Shown one piece after another: positions 25,340-40,255 of a stretch of 64,000 nt of DNA. The translations under genes and the position numbers were made by a program. The notes beneath the pieces are model-generated. The model was not told where the DNA came from and made no database searches. It saw only the letters and a list, made by a program, of their open reading frames with translations. The stretch covers positions 26,154,501-26,218,500 of the forward strand of contig NC_133002.1 of assembly GCF_048564905.1 (NCBI RefSeq), read 5' to 3'. This stretch comes from Vicugna pacos (Eukaryota; Chordata; Mammalia; Artiodactyla; Camelidae). Every line of letters starts with the position of its first letter. Within the stretch, counting starts at the first letter, position 1.

Positions 25340-27363
25340 AGGAAACAGACTGAGAAACCAGAGTCAGTGTTTCCCTTCAACCCGTTCCCTTTGTGCTAGA
25401 TGAACGAACGTCTCTCCACATGCTCAGTTCTGAGAGATAAGTGTGTGGGAAAGCCGTACTTCACCTAGCTTGAAGGGAACACAAAGTTTCTTTTCAGTTG
25501 CAAAATCCAATCCATACATATATATGGGGAGGTACAAGCTCCAACTCGGCTTTACAGTGAAAATGGCAGGCACTTCAAACCGGCACTAGGAAACAGACTG
25601 AGAAACCATAGTAAGGGTTTGTCCTGCAACCCGTTCCCTTTGTGCTGGATGAACGAACTTCTCTCCACATGCTCAGTTCTGAGAGAAAAGTGTGTGTGAA
25701 TGCCGTCCTTCACATAGCTTGAAGGGAACACAAAGTTTCTTTTCAGTTGCAAACTCCACTCCATACATATATATGGGGAGGTACAAGCTCCAACTCGGTT
25801 TTACAGTGAAAACGGCAGGCACTTTAAACCGGCACTAGGAAACAGACTGAGAAACCAGAGTCAGTGTTTCTCCTGCAACCCGTTCCCTTTGTGCTGGATG
25901 AACGAACGTCTCTCCACATGCTCAGTTCTGAGAGATAAGTGTGTGTGAAAGCCGTTCTTCACCTAGAATGAAGGGAACACAAAGTTTCTTTTCAGTTGCA
26001 AACCCCACTCCATACATATATATGGGGAGGTACAAGCTCCAACTCGGTTTTACAGTGAAAACGGCAGGCACTTCAGACAGGCACTAGGAAACAGACTGAG
26101 AAACCAGAGTCAGTGTTTCCCTGCAACCCGTTCCCTTTGTGCTGGATGAACGAACGTCTCTCCACATGCTCAGTTCTGAGAGATAAGTGTGTGGGAATGC
26201 CGTCCTTCACCTAGCTTGAAGGGAACACAAAGTTTCTTTTCAGTTGCCAACTCCACTCCATACATATATATGGGGAGGTACAAGCTCCAACTCCTCTTTA
26301 CAGTGAAAATGGTAGGCACTTCAAACCGGCACTAGGAAACAGACTGAGAAACCATAGTAAGGGTTTCTCCTGCAACCCGTTCCCTTTGTGCTGGATGAAC
26401 GAACGTCTCTCCACATGCTCAGTTCTGAGAGATAAGTGTGTCTGAATGCCGTCCATCACCTAGCTTGAAGGTAACACAAAGTTTCTTTTCAGTTGCCAAA
26501 TCCACTGCATAAATATATATGGGGAGGTACAAGCTCCAACTCGGTTTTACAGTGAAAACGGCAGGCACTTCAAACCGGCACTAGGAAACAGACTGAGAAA
26601 CCAGAGTCAGTGATTCCCCTGCAAACCGTTCCCTTTGTGCTGGATGAACGAACGTCTCTCCCCATGCTCATTTCTGAGAGATAAGTGTGTGTGAAAGCCG
26701 TCCTTCACCTAGCTTGAAGGGAACACAAAGTTTCTTTTCAGTTGCCAACTCCACTCCATACATATATATGGGGAGGTACAAGCTCCAACTCGGGTTTACA
26801 GTGAAAAAGGCAGGCACATCAAACCGGCACTAGGAAACAGACTGAGAAACCAGAGTAAGGGTTTCTCCTGCAACCCGTTCCCTTTGTGCTGGATGAACGA
26901 AATTCTCTCCACATGCTCAGTTCTGAGAGATAAGTGTGTGTGAAAGCCGTCCTTCACCTAGCATGAAGGGAACACAAAGTTTCTTTTCAGTTGCAAACCC
27001 CACTCCATACATATATATGGGGAGGTACAAGCTCCAACACGGTTTTACAGTGAAAACGGCAGGCACTTCAGACCGGCACTAGGAAAAAAACTGAGAAACC
27101 AGAGTCAGTGTTTCCCTGCAACCCGTTCCCTTTGTGCTGGATGAACGAACGTCTCTCCACATGCTCAGTTCTGAGAGATAAGTGCGTGGGAAAGCCGTCC
27201 TTCACCTAGCTTGAAGGGAACACAAAGTTTCTTTTCAGTTGCAAAATCCAATCCATACATATATATGGGGAGGTACAAGCTCCAACTCGGTTTTACAGTG
27301 AAAAAGGCAGGCACTTCAGACCGGCACTAGGAAACAGACTGAGAAACCAGAGTCAGTGTTTCC
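25127..27363. repeat. 9-monomer HOR, copy 1, 2237 bp
   Basis: Repeats at lag 2237 through two further copies. Markers in order: cccttcaaccc with gtgctagatg, the gtcctgcaac monomer with cacatagcttg, caactcctctttac with ggtaggcac, gtgtctgaatgcc with gtccatcacc, cactgcataaat, tctccccatgctcattt, aaaaaggcaggcacatc, gaaattctctcc and gtgcgtggg. It differs from copies 2 and 3 at a few bases, for example gagagaaaag near 25682 and tatatatgg where the others have tataagg. Confidence 0.9.
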
Positions 27364-29600
27364 CTGCAACCCGTTCCCTTTGTGCTGGATGAACGAACGT
27401 CTCTCCACATGCTCAGTTCTGAGAGATAAGTGTGTGTGAAAGCCGTCCTTCACCTAGCATGAAGGGAACACAAAGTTTCTTTTCAGTTGCAAACCCCACT
27501 CCATACATATATAAGGGGAGGTACAAGCTCCAACTCGGTTTTACAGTGAAAACGGCAGGCACTTCAGACCGGCACTAGGAAACAGACTGAGAAACCAGAG
27601 TCAGTGTTTCCCTTCAACCCGTTCCCTTTGTGCTAGATGAACGAACGTCTCTCCACATGCTCAGTTCTGAGAGATAAGTGTGTGGGAAAGCCGTACTTCA
27701 CCTAGCTTGAAGGGAACACAAAGTTTCTTTTCAGTTGCAAAATCCAATCCATACATATATATGGGGAGGTACAAGCTTCAACTCGGCTTTACAGTGAAAA
27801 TGGCAGGCACTTCAAACCGGCACTAGGAAACAGACTGAGAAACCATAGTAAGGGTTTGTCCTGCAACCCGTTCCCTTTGTGCTGGATGAACGAACTTCTC
27901 TCCACATGCTCAGTTCTGAGAGATAAGTGTGTGTGAATGCCGTCCTTCACATAGCTTGAAGGGAACACAAAGTTTCTTTTCAGTTGCAAACTCCACTCCA
28001 TACATATATATGGGGAGGTACAAGCTCCAACTCGGTTTTACAGTGAAAACGGCAGGCACTTTAAACCGGCACTAGGAAACAGACTGAGAAACCAGAGTCA
28101 GTGTTTCTCCTGCAATCCGTTCCCTTTGTGCTGGATGAACGAACGTCTCTCCACATGCTCAGTTCTGAGAGATAAGTGTGTGTGAAAGCCGTCCTTCACA
28201 TAGCATGAAGGGAACACAAAGTTTCTTTTCAGTTGCAAACCCCACTCCATACATATATATGGGGAGGTACAAGCTCCAACTCGGTTTTACGGTGAAAACG
28301 GCAGGCACTTCAAACCGGCACTAGGAAACAGACTGAGAAACCAGAGTCAGTGTTTCCCTGCAACCCGTTCCCTTTGTGCTGGATGAACGAACGTCTCTCC
28401 ACATGCTCAGTTCTGAGAGATAAGTGTGTGGGAATGCCGTCCTTCACCTAGCTTGAAGGGAACACAAAGTTTCTTTTCAGTTGCCAACTCCACTCCATAC
28501 ATATATATGGGGAGGTACAAGCTCCAACTCCTCTTTACAGTGAAAATGGTAGGCACTTCAAACCGGCACTAGGAAACAGACTGAGAAACCATAGTAAGGG
28601 TTTCTCCTGCAACCCGTTCCCTTTGTGCTGGATGAACGAACGTCTCTCCACATGCTCAGTTCTGAGAGATAAGTGTGTCTGAATGCCGTCCATCACCTAG
28701 CTTGAAGGTAACACAAAGTTTCTTTTCAGTTGCCAAATCCACTGCATAAATATATATGGGGAGGTACAAGCTCCAACTCGGTTTTACAGTGAAAACGGCA
28801 GGCACTTCAAACCGGCACTAGGAAACAGACTGAGAAACCAGAGTCAGTGATTCCCCTGCAAACCGTTCCCTTTGTGCTGGATGAACGAACGTCTCTCCCC
28901 ATGCTCATTTCTGAGAGATAAGTGTGTGTGAAAGCCGTCCTTCACCTAGCTTGAAGGGAACACAAAGTTTCTTTTCAGTTGCCAACTCCACTCCATACAT
29001 ATATATGGGGAGGTACAAGCTCCAACTCGGTTTTACAGTGAAAAAGGCAGGCACATCAAACCGGCACTAGGAAACAGACTGAGAAACCAGAGTAAGGGTT
29101 TCTCCTGCAACCCGTTCCCTTTGTGCTGGATGAACGAAATTCTCTCCACATGCTCAGTTCTGAGAGATAAGTGTGTGTGAAAGCCGTCCTTCACCTAGCA
29201 TGAAGGGAACACAAAGTTTCTTTTCAGTTGCAAACCCCACTCCATACATATATATGGGGAGGTACAAGCTCCAACACGGTTTTACAGTGAAAACTGCAGG
29301 CACTTCAGACCGGCACTAGGAAAAAAACTGAGAAACCAGAGTCAGTGTTTCCCTGCAACCCGTTCCCTTTGTGCTGGATGAACGAACGTCTCTCCACATG
29401 CTCAGTTCTGAGAGATAAGTGCGTGGGAAAGCCGTCCTTCACCTAGCTTGAAGGGAACACAAAGTTTCTTTTCAGTTGCAAAATCCAATCCATACATATA
29501 TATGGGGAGGTACAAGCTCCAACTCGGTTTTACAGTGAAAAAGGCAGGCACTTCAGACCGGCATTAGGAAACAGACTGAGAAACCAGAGTCAGTGTTTCC
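27364..29600. repeat. 9-monomer HOR, copy 2, 2237 bp
   Basis: Middle copy. It shares with copy 3 the tataagggg variant near 27512 and the aatccgttc variant near 28114, which copy 1 lacks, so copies 2 and 3 are probably the closest relatives. Other differences are isolated single bases. Confidence 0.9.
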
Positions 29601-31837
29601 CTGCAACCCGTTCCCTTTGTGCTGGATGAACGAACGTCTCTCCACATGCTCAGTTCTGAGAGATAAGTGTGTGTGAAAGCCGTCCTTCACCTAGCATGAA
29701 GGGAACACAAAGTTTCTTTTCAGTTGCAAACCCCACTCCATACATATATAAGGGGAGGTACAAGCTCCAACTCGGTTTTACAGTGAAAACGGCAGGCACT
29801 TCAGACCGGCACTAGGAAACAGACTGAGAAACCAGAGTCAGTGTTTCCCTTCAACCCGTTCCCTTTGTGCTAGATGAACGAACGTCTCTCCACATGCTCA
29901 GTTCTGAGAGATAAGTGTGTGGGAAAGCCGTACTTCACCTAGCTTGAAGGGAACACAAAGTTTCTTTTCAGTTGCAAAATCCAATCCATACATATATATG
30001 GGGAGGTACAAGCTTCAACTCGGCTTTACAGTGAAAATGGCAGGCACTTCAAACCGGCACTAGGAAACAGACTGAGAAACCATAGTAAGGGTTTGTCCTG
30101 CAACCCGTTCCCTTTGTGCTGGATGAACGAACTTCTCTCCACATGCTCAGTTCTGAGAGATATGTGTGTGTGAATGCCGTCCTTCACATAGCTTGAAGGG
30201 AACACAAAGTTTCTTTTCAGTTGCAAACTCCACTCCATACATATATATGGGGAGGTACAAGCTCCAACTCGGTTTTACAGTGAAAACGGCAGGCACTTTA
30301 AACCGGCACTAGGAAACAGACTGAGAAACCAGAGTCAGTGTTTCTCCTGCAATCCGTTCCCTTTGTGCTGGATGAACGAACGTCTCTCCACATGCTCAGT
30401 TCTGAGAGATAAGTGTGTGTGAAAGCCGTCCTTCACATAGCATGAAGGGAACACAAAGTTTCTTTTCAGTTGCAAACCCCACTCCATACATATATATGGG
30501 GAGGTACAAGCTCCAACTCGGTTTTACAGTGAAAACGGCAGGCACTTCAAACCGGCACTAGGAAACAGACTGAGAAACCAGAGTCAGTGTTTCCCTGCAA
30601 CCCGTTCCCTTTGTGCTGGATGAACGAACGTCTCTCCACATGCTCAGTTCTGAGAGATAAGTGTGTGGGAATGCCGTCCTTCACCTAGCTTGAAGGGAAC
30701 ACAAAGTTTCTTTTGAGTTGCCAACTCCACTCCATACATATATATGGGGAGGTACAAGCTCCAACTCCTCTTTACAGTGAAAATGGTAGGCACTTCAAAC
30801 CGGCACTAGGAAACAGACTGAGAAACCATAGTAAGGGTTTCTCCTGCAACCCGTTCCCTTTGTGCTGGATGAACGAACGTCTCTCCACATGCTCAGTTCT
30901 GAGAGATAAGTGTGTCTGAATGCCGTCCATCACCTAGCTTGAAGGTAACACAAAGTTTCTTTTCAGTTGCCAAATCCACTGCATAAATATATATGGGGAG
31001 GTAAAAGCTCCAACTCGGTTTTACAGTGAAAACGGCAGGCACTTCAAACCGGCACTAGGAAACAGACTGAGAAACCAGAGTCAGTGATTCCCCTGCAAAC
31101 CGTTCCCTTTGTGCTGGATGAACGAACGTCTCTCCCCATGCTCATTTCTGAGAGATAAGTGTGTGTGAAAGCCGTCCTTCACCTAGCTTGAAGGGAAAAC
31201 AAAGTTTCTTTTCAGTTGCCAACTCCACTCCATACATATATATGGAGAGGTACAAGCTCCAACTCGGTTTTACAGTGAAAAAGGCAGGCACATCAAACCG
31301 GCACTAGGAAACAGACTGAGAAACCAGAGTAAGGGTTTCTCCTGCAACCCGTTCCCTTTGTGCTGGATGAACGAAATTCTCTCCACATGCTCAGTTCTGT
31401 GAGATAAGTGTGTGTGAAAGCCGTCCTTCACCTAGCATGAAGGGAACACAAAGTTTCTTTTCAGTTGCAAACCCCACTCCATACATATATATGGGGAGGT
31501 ACAAGCTCCAACACGGTTTTACAGTGAAAACGGCAGGCACTTCAGACCGGCACTAGGAAAAAAACTGAGAAACCAGAGTCAGTGTTTCCCTGCAACCCGT
31601 TCCCTTTGTGCTGGATGAACGAACGTCTCTCCACATGCTCAGTTCTGAGAGATAAGTGCGTGGGAAAGCCGTCCTTCACCTAGCTTGAAGGGAACACAAA
31701 GTTTCTTTTCAGTTGCAAAATCCAATCCATACATATATATGGGGAGGTACAAGCTCCAACTCGGTTTTACAGTGAAAACGGCAGGCACTTCAGACCGGCA
31801 CTAGGAAACAGACTGAGAAACCAGAGTCAGTGTTTCC
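29601..31837. repeat. 9-monomer HOR, copy 3, 2237 bp
   Basis: Third copy. Private changes include gagatatgtg near 30159, ttttgagttgcc near 30713, ggagaggtac near 31246 and tctgtgagat near 31398. Similarity runs about 50 bases into the next monomer and fails at about 31890 (ctcactt instead of ctcagtt). Confidence 0.9.
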
Positions 31838-34800
31838 CTGCAACCCGTTCCCTTTGTGCTGGATGAACGAACGTCTCTCCACATGCTCACTTCTGAGAGA
31901 TAAGTGTGTGGGAAAGCCGTCCTTCACCTAGCTTGAAGGGAACACAAAGTTTCTTTTCAGTTGCCAACTCCACTCCATACATATATATGGGGAGGTACAA
32001 GCTCCAACTCCGCTTTACAGTGAAAATGGCAGGCACTTCAAACCGGCACTAGGAAACAGACTGAGAATCCATAGTAAGGGTTTCTCCTGCAACCCGTTCC
32101 CTTTGTGCTGGATGAACGAAATTCTCTCCACATGCTCAGTTCTGAGAGATAAGTGTGTGTGAAAGCCGTCCTTCACCTAGCATGAAGGGAACACAAAGTT
32201 TCTTTTCAGTTGCAAACCCCACTCCATACATATATATGGGGAGGTACAAGCTCCAACTCGGTTTTACAGTGAAAACGGCAGGCACTTCAGACCGGCACTA
32301 GGAAACAGACTGAGAAACCAGAGTCAGTGTTTCCCTGCAACCCGTTCCCTTTGTGCTGGATGAACGAACGTCTCTCCACATGCTCAGTTCTGAGAGATAA
32401 GTGTGTGGGAAAGCCGTCCTTCACCTAGCTTGAAGGGAACACAAAGTTTCTTTTCAGTTGCAAAATCCAATCCATACATATATATGGGGAGGTACAAGCT
32501 CCAACTCGGTTTTACAGTGAAAGCGGCAGGCACTTCAAACCGGCACTAGGAAATACACTGAGAAACCAGAGTCAGTGTTTCTCCTGCAACCCGTTCCCTT
32601 TGTGCTGTATGAACGAACGTCTCTCCACATGCTCAGTTCTGAGAGATAAGTGTGTGTGAATGCCGTCCTTCAACTAGCTTGAAGGGAACACAAAGTATCT
32701 TTTAAGTTGCAAACTCCACTCCATACATATATATGAGGAGGTACAAGCTCCAACTCGGGTTTACATTGAAAACGGCAGGCACTTCAAACCGGCACTAGGA
32801 AACAGACTGAGAAACCAGAGTAAGGGTTTCTCCTGGAACCCGTTCCCTTTGTGCTGGATGAACGAACATCTCTCCACATGCTAAGTTCTGAGAGATAAGT
32901 GTGTGTGAAAGCCGTCTTACACCTAGCTTGAAGGGAACACAAAGTTTCTTTTCAGTTGCAAACTCCACTCCATACATATATATGGGGAGGTACAAGCTCC
33001 AACTCGGTTTTACAGTGAAAACGGCAGGCACTTCAAACCGGCACTAGGAAACATACTGAGAAACCAGAGTAAGGGTTTCTCCTGCAACCCGTTCCCTTTG
33101 TGCTGGATGAACGAACTTCTCTCCACATGCTCAGTTCTGAGAGATAAGTGTGTGTGAATGCCGTCCTTCACCTAGCTTGAAGGGAACACAAAGTTTCTTT
33201 TCAGTTGCAAACTCCACTCCATACATATATATGGGGAGGTACAAGCTCCAACTCTGTTTTACAGTGAAAACGGCAGGCACTTCAAACCGGCACTAGGAAA
33301 CAGACTGAGAAACAAGAGTAAGTGTTTCTCCTGCAACCCGTTCCCTTTGTGCTTGATGAACGAACGTCTCTCCACATGCTCAGTTCTGAGAGATAAGTGT
33401 GTGTGAAAGCCGTCCTTCACCTAGCTTGAAGGGAACACAAAGTTTCTTTTCAGTTGCAAACTCCACTCCATACATATATTTGGGGAGGTACAAGCTCCAA
33501 CTCGGTTTTACAGTGAAAACGGCAGGCACTTCAAACCGGCACTAGGAAACAGACTGAGAAACCAGAGTCAGTGTTTCTCCTGCAACCCGTTCCCTTTGTG
33601 CTGGATGAACGAACGTCTCTCCACATGCTCAGTTCTGAGAGATAAGTGTGTGTGAAAGCCGTCCTTCACCTAGCATGAAGGGAACACAAAGTTTCTTTTC
33701 AGTTGCAAACCCCACTCCATACATATATATGGGGAGGTACAAGCTCCAACTCGGTTTTACAGTGAAAACGGCAGGCACTTCAGACCGGCACTAGGAAACA
33801 GACTGAGAAACCAGAGTCAGTGTTTCCCTGCAACCCGTTCCCTTTGTGCTGGATGAACGAACGTCTCTCCACATGCTCAGTTCTGAGAGATAAGTGTGTG
33901 GGAAAGCCGTCCTTCACCTAGCTTGAAGGGAACACAAAGTTTCTTTTCAGTTGCCAACTCCACTCCATACATATATATGGGGAGGTACAAGCTCCAACTC
34001 CGCTTTACAGTGAAAATGGCAGGCACTTCAAACCGGCACTAGGAAACAGACTGAGAAACCATAGTAAGGGTTTCTCCTGCAACCCGTTACCTTTGTGCTG
34101 GATGAACGAACTTCTCTCCACATGCTCAGTTCTGAGAGATAAGTGTGTGTGAATGCCGTCCTTCACCTAGCTTGAAGGGAACACAAAGTTTCTTTTCAGT
34201 TGCAAACTCCACTCCATACATATATATGGGGAGGTACAAGCTCCAACTCTGTTTTACAGTGAAAACGGCAGGCACTTCAAACCGGCACTAGGAAACAGGC
34301 TGAGAAACCAGAGTCAGTGTTTCTCATGCAAACCGTTCCCTTTGTGCTGGATGAAGGAACGTCTCTCCACATGCTCAGTTCTGAGAGATAATTGTGTGTG
34401 AATGCCGTCCTTCACCTAGCTTGAATGGAACACAAAATTTCTTTTCAGTTACCAACTCCACTGCATAAATATATATGGTGAGGTACAAGCTCCAACTCGG
34501 TTTTACAGTGAAAACGGCAGGCACTTCAAACCGGCACTAGGAAACAGACTGAGAAACAAGAGTAAGTGTTTCTCCTGCAACCCGTTCCCTTTGTGCTTGA
34601 TGAACGAACGTCTCTCCACATGCTCAGTTCTGAGAGATAAGTGTGTGTGAAAGCCGTTCTTCACCTAGCTTGAAGGGAACACAAAGTTTCTTTTCAGTTG
34701 CAAACTCCACTCCATACATATATTTGGGGAGATACAAGCTCCAACTCGGTTTTACAGTGAAAACGGCAGGCACTTCAAACCGGCACTAGGAAACAGACTG

Positions 34801-37800
34801 AGAAACCAGAGTCAGTGTTTCTCCTGCAACCCGTTCCCCTTGTGCTGGATGAACGAACGTCTCTCCACATGCTCAGTTCTGAGAGATAAGTGTGTGTGAA
34901 AGCCGTCCTTCACCTAGCATGAAGGGAACACAAAGTTTCTTTTCAGTTGCAAACCCCACTCCATACATATATATGGGGAGGTACAAGCTCCAACTCGGTT
35001 TTACAGTGAAAACGGCAGGCACTTCAGACCGGCACTAGGAAACAGACTGAGAAACCAGAGTCAGTGTTTCCCTGCAACCCGTTCCCTTTGTGCTGGATGA
35101 ACGAACGTCTCTCCACATGCTCAGTTCTGAGAGATAAGTGTGTGGGAAAGCCGTCCTTCACCTAGCTTGAAGGGAACACAAAGTTTCTTTTCAGTTGCCA
35201 ACTCCACTCCATACATATATATGGGGAGGTACAAGCTCCAACTCCGCTTTACAGTGAAAATGGCAGGCACTTCAAACCGGCACTAGGAAACAGACTGAGA
35301 AACCATAGTAAGGGTTTCTCCTGCAACCCGTTACCTTTGTGCTGGATGAACGAAATTCTCTCCACATGCTCAGTTCTGAGAGATAAATGTGTGTGAAAGC
35401 CGTCCTTCACCTAGCATGAAGGGAACACAAAGTTTCTTTTCAGTTGCAAACCCCACTCCATACATATATATGGGGAGGTACAAGCTCCAACTCGGTTTTA
35501 CAGTGAAATCGGCAGGCACTTCAGACCGGCACTAGGAAACAGACTGAGAAACCAGAGTCAGTGTTTCCCTGCAACCCGTTCCCTTTGTGCTGGATGAACG
35601 AACGTCTCTCCACATGCTCAGTTCTGAGAGATAAGTGTGTGGGAAAGCCGTCCTTCACCCAGCTTGAAGGGAACACAAAGTTTCTTTTCATTTGCAAAAT
35701 CCAATCCATACATATATATGGGGAGGTACAAGCTCCAACTCGGTTTTACAGTGAAAACGGCAGGCACTTCAAACCGGCACTAGGAAATACACTGAGAAAC
35801 CAGAGTCAGTGTTTCTCCTGCAACCCGTTCCCTTTGTGCTGTATGAACGAACGTCTCTCCACATGCTCAGTTCTGAGAGATAAGTGTGTGTGAATGCCGT
35901 CCTTCAACTAGCTTGAAGGGAACACAAAGTATCTTTTAAGTTGCAAACTCCACTCCTTACATATATATGAGGAGGTACAAGCTCCAACTCGGGTTTACAT
36001 TGAAAACGGCAGGCACTTCAAACCGGCACTAGGAAACAGACTGAGAAACCAGAGTAAGGGTTTCTCCTGGAAACCGTTCCCTTTGTGCTGGATGAACGAA
36101 CATCTCTCCACATGCTAAGTTCTGAGAGATAAGTGTGTGTGAAAGCCGTCTTACACCTAGCTTGAAGGGAACACAAAGTTTCTTTTCAGTTGCAAACTCC
36201 ACTCCATACATATATATGGGGAGGTATAAGCTCCAACTCGGTTTTACAGTGAAAACGGCAGGCACTTCAAACCGGCACTAGGAAACATACTGAGAAACCA
36301 GAGTAAGGGTTTCTCCTGCAACCCGTTCCCTTTGTGCTGGATGAACGAACTTCTCTCCACATGCTCAGTTCTGAGAGATAAGTGTGTGTGAATGCCGTCC
36401 TTCACCTAGCTTGAAGGGAACACAAAGTTTCTTTTCAGTTGCAAACTCCACTCCATACATATATATGGGGAGGTACAAGCTCCAACTCTGTTTTACAGTG
36501 AAAACGGCAGGCACTTCAAACCGGCACTAGGAAACAGACTGAGAAACCAGAGTCAGTGTTTCTCATGCAAACCGTTCCCTTTGTGCTGGATGAACGAACG
36601 TCTCTCCACATGCTCAGTTCTGAGAGATAATTTTGTGTGAATGCCGTCCTTCACGTAGCTTGAATGGAACACAAAATTTCTTTTCAGTTACCAACTCCAC
36701 TGCATAAATATATATGGGGAGGTACAAGCTCCAACTCGGTTTTACAGTGAAAACGGCAGGCACTTCAAACCGGCACTAGGAAACAGACTGAGAAACAAGA
36801 GTAAGTGTTTCTCCTGCAACCCGTTCCCTTTGTGCTTGATGAACGAACGTCTCTCCACATGCTCAGTTCTGAGAGATAAGTGTGTGTGAAAGCCGTCCTT
36901 CACCTAGCTTGAAGGGAACACAAAGTTTCTTTTCAGTTGCAAACTCCACTCCATACATATATTTGGGGAGGTACAAGCTCCAACTCGGTTTTACAGTGAA
37001 AACGGCAGGCACTTCAAACCGGCACTGGGAAACAGACTGAGAAACCAGAGTCAGTGTTTCCCTGCAACCCGTTCCCTTTGTGCTGGATGAACGAACGTCT
37101 CTCCACATGCTCAGTTCTGAGAGATAAGTGTGTGGGAAAGCCGTCCTTCACCTAGCTTGAAGGGAACACAAAGTTTCTTTTCAGTTGCCAACTCCACTCC
37201 ATACATATATATGGGGAGGTACAAGCTCCAACTCCGCTTTACAGTGAAAATGGCAGGCACTTCAAACCGGCACTAGGAAACAGACTGAGAAACCATAGTA
37301 AGGGTTTCTCCTGCAACCCGTTACCTTTGTGCTGGATGAACGAAATTCTCTCCACATGCTCAGTTCTGAGAGATAAGTGTGTGTGAAAGCCGTCCTTCAC
37401 CTAGCATGAAGGGAACACAAAGTTTCTTTTCAGTTGCAAACCCCACTCCATACATATATATGGGGAGGTACAAGCTCCAACTCGGTTTTACAGTGAAAAC
37501 GGCAGGCACTTCAGACCGGCACTAGGAAACAGACTGAGAAACCAGAGTCAGTGTTTCCCTGCAACCCGTTCCCTTTGTGCTGGATGAACGAACGTCTCTC
37601 CACATGCTCAGTTCTGAGAGATAAGTGTGTGTGAAAGCCGTCCTTCACCTAGCATGAAGGGAACACAAAGTTTCTTTTCAGTTGCAAACCCCACTCCATA
37701 CATATATATGGGGAGGTACAAGCTCCAACTCTGTTTTACAGTGAAAACGGCAGGCACTTCAAACCGGCACTAGGAAACAGCTGAGAAACCAGAGTCAGTG

Positions 37801-39262
37801 TTTCTCATGCAAACCGTTCCCTTTGTGCTGGATGAACGAACGTCTCTCCACATGCTCAGTTCTGAGAGATAATTGTGTGTGAATGCCGTCCTTCACCTAG
37901 CTTGAATGGAACACAAAATTTCTTTTCAGTTACCAACTCCACTGCATAAATATATATGGGGAGGTACAAGCTCCAACTCGGTTTTACAGTGAAAACGGCA
38001 GGCACTTCAAACCGGCACTAGGAAACAGACTGAGAAACAAGAGTAAGTGTTTCTCCTGCAACCCGTTCCCTTTGTGCTTGATGAACGAACGTCTCTCCAC
38101 ATGCTCAGTTCTGAGAGATAAGTGTGTGTGAAAGCCGTCCTTCACCTAGCTTGAAGGGAACACAAAGTTTCTTTTCAGTTGCAAACTCCACTCCATACAT
38201 ATATTTGGGGAGGTACAAGCTCCAACTCGGTTTTACAGTGAAAACGGCAGGCACTTCAAACCGGCACTGGGAAACAGACTGAGAAACCAGAGTCAGTGTT
38301 TCCCTGCAACACGTTCCCATTGTGCTGGATGAACGAACGTCTGTCCACATGCTCAGTTTTGAGAGATAAGTGTGTGGGAAAGCCGTCCTTCACCTAGCTT
38401 GAAGGGAACACAAAGTTTCTTTTCAGTTGCAAAGTCCAATCCATACATATATATGGGGAGGTACAAGCTCCAACTCGGTTTTACAGTGAAAACGGCAGGC
38501 ACTTCAAACCGGCACTAGGAAATACACTGAGAAACCAGAGTCATTGTTTCTCCTGCAACCCGTTCCCTTTGTGCTGGATGAACGAACGTCTCTCCACATG
38601 CTCAGTTCTGAGAGATAAGTGTGTGTGAATGCCGTCCTTCAACTAGCTTGAAGGGAACACAAAGTATCTTTTAAGTTGCAAACTCCACTCCATACATATA
38701 TATGAGGAGGTACAAGCACCAACTCGGGTTTACATTGAAAACGGCAGGCACTTCAAACCGGCACTAGGAAACAGACTGAGAAACCAGAGAAAGGGTTTCT
38801 CCTGGAATCCGTTCCTTTGTGCTGGATGAACGAACATCTCTCCACATGCTAAGTTCTGAGAGATAAGTGTGTGTGAAAGCCGTCCTTCACCTAGCTTGAA
38901 GGGAACACAAAGTTTCTTTTCAGTTACAAACTCCACTCCATACATATATATGGGGAGGTACAAGCTCCAACTCGGTTTTACAGTGAAAACGGCAGGCACT
39001 TCAAACCGGCACTAGGAAATACACTGAGAAACCAGAGTCAGTGTTTCTCCTGCAACCCGTTCCCTTTGTGCTGGATGAACGAACGTCTCTCCACATGCTC
39101 AGTTCTGAGAGATAAGTGTGTGTGAATGCCGTCCTTCAACTAGCTTGAAGGGAACACAAAGTATCTTTTAAGTTGCAAACTCCACTCCATACATATATAT
39201 GAGGAGGTACAAGCTCCAACTCGGGTTTACATTGAAAACGGCAGGCACTTCAAACCGGCACT
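31838..39262. repeat. Mosaic region with overlapping 2-, 5-, 8- and 13-monomer duplications
   Basis: No single HOR fits. Matches I could trace: 31745-33300 with 34979-36534 (lag 3234, 13 monomers); 36475-37185 with 37717-38427 (lag 1242, 5 monomers); about 37720-38293 with 39709-40282 (lag 1989, 8 monomers); and the aggaaatacactg plus gtatcttttaagttgc pair near 38518-38790 repeated about 498 bp later. Recurring subtypes are gagaaacaagagtaagtg, catatatttgg, tttctcatgc, cataaatatatatgg and cagctgag. The matches begin and end inside monomers and use different lags, as expected from successive unequal exchanges. Confidence 0.8.
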
Positions 39263-40255
39263 AGGAAACAGACTGAGAAACCAGAGTAAGGGTTTCTCCT
39301 GGAACCCGTTCCCTTTGTGCTGGATGAACGAACATCTCTCCACATGCTAAGTTCTGAGAGATAAGTGTGTGTGAAAGCCGTTTTTCACCTAGCTTGAAGG
39401 GAACACAAAGTTTCTTTTCAGTTGCAAACTCCACTCCATACATATATATGGGGAGGTACAAGCTCCAACTCGGTTTTACAGTGAAAACGGCAGGCACTTC
39501 AAACCGGCACTAGGAAACATACTGAGAAACCAGAGTAAGGGTTTCTCCTGCAAACCGTTCCCTTTGTGCTGGATGAACGAACTTCTCTCCACATGCTCAG
39601 TTCTGAGAGATAAGTGTGTGTGAATGCCGTCCTTCACCTAGCTTGAACGGAACACAAAGTTTCTTTTCAGTTGCCAACTCCACTCCATACATATATATGG
39701 GGAGGTACAAGCTCCAACTCTGTTTTACAGTGAAAACGGCAGGCACTTCAAACCGGCACTAGGAAACAGCTGAGAAACCAGAGTCAGTGTTTCTCATGCA
39801 AACCGTTCCCTTTGTGCTGGATGAACGAACGACTCTCCACATGCTCAGTTCTGAGAGATAATTGTGTGTGAATGCCGTCCTTCAACTAGCTTGAATGGAA
39901 CACAAAATTTCTTTTCAGTTACCAACTCCACTGCATAAATATATATGGGGAGGTACAAGCTCCAACTCGGTTTTACAGTGAAAACGGCAGGCACTTCAAA
40001 CCGGCACTTGGAAACAGACTGAGAAACAAGAGTAAGTGTTTCTCCTGCAACCCGTTCCCTTTGTGCTTGATGAACGAACGTCTCTCCACATGCTCAGTTC
40101 TGAGAGATAAGTGTGTGTGAAAGCCGTCCTTCACCTAGCTTGAAGGGAACACAAAGTTTCTTTTCAGTTGCAAACTCCACTCCATACATATATTTGGGGA
40201 GGTACAAGCTCCAACTCGGTTTTACAGTGAAAACGGCAGGCACTTCAAACCGGCA
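39263..40255. repeat. 4-monomer tandem duplication in the mosaic region, copy 1, 993 bp
   Basis: Aligns to the next 993 bp. Shared markers are tttctcctggaaccc, catctctcc...ctaag, aacatactgag, gaacttctc, actctgtttt, cagctgag, tttctcatgc, cataaatatatatgg, cacttggaaac, gagaaacaagag and catatatttgg. Differences include gttgccaactcc near 39670 here and gttgcaaactcc in copy 2. Confidence 0.85.
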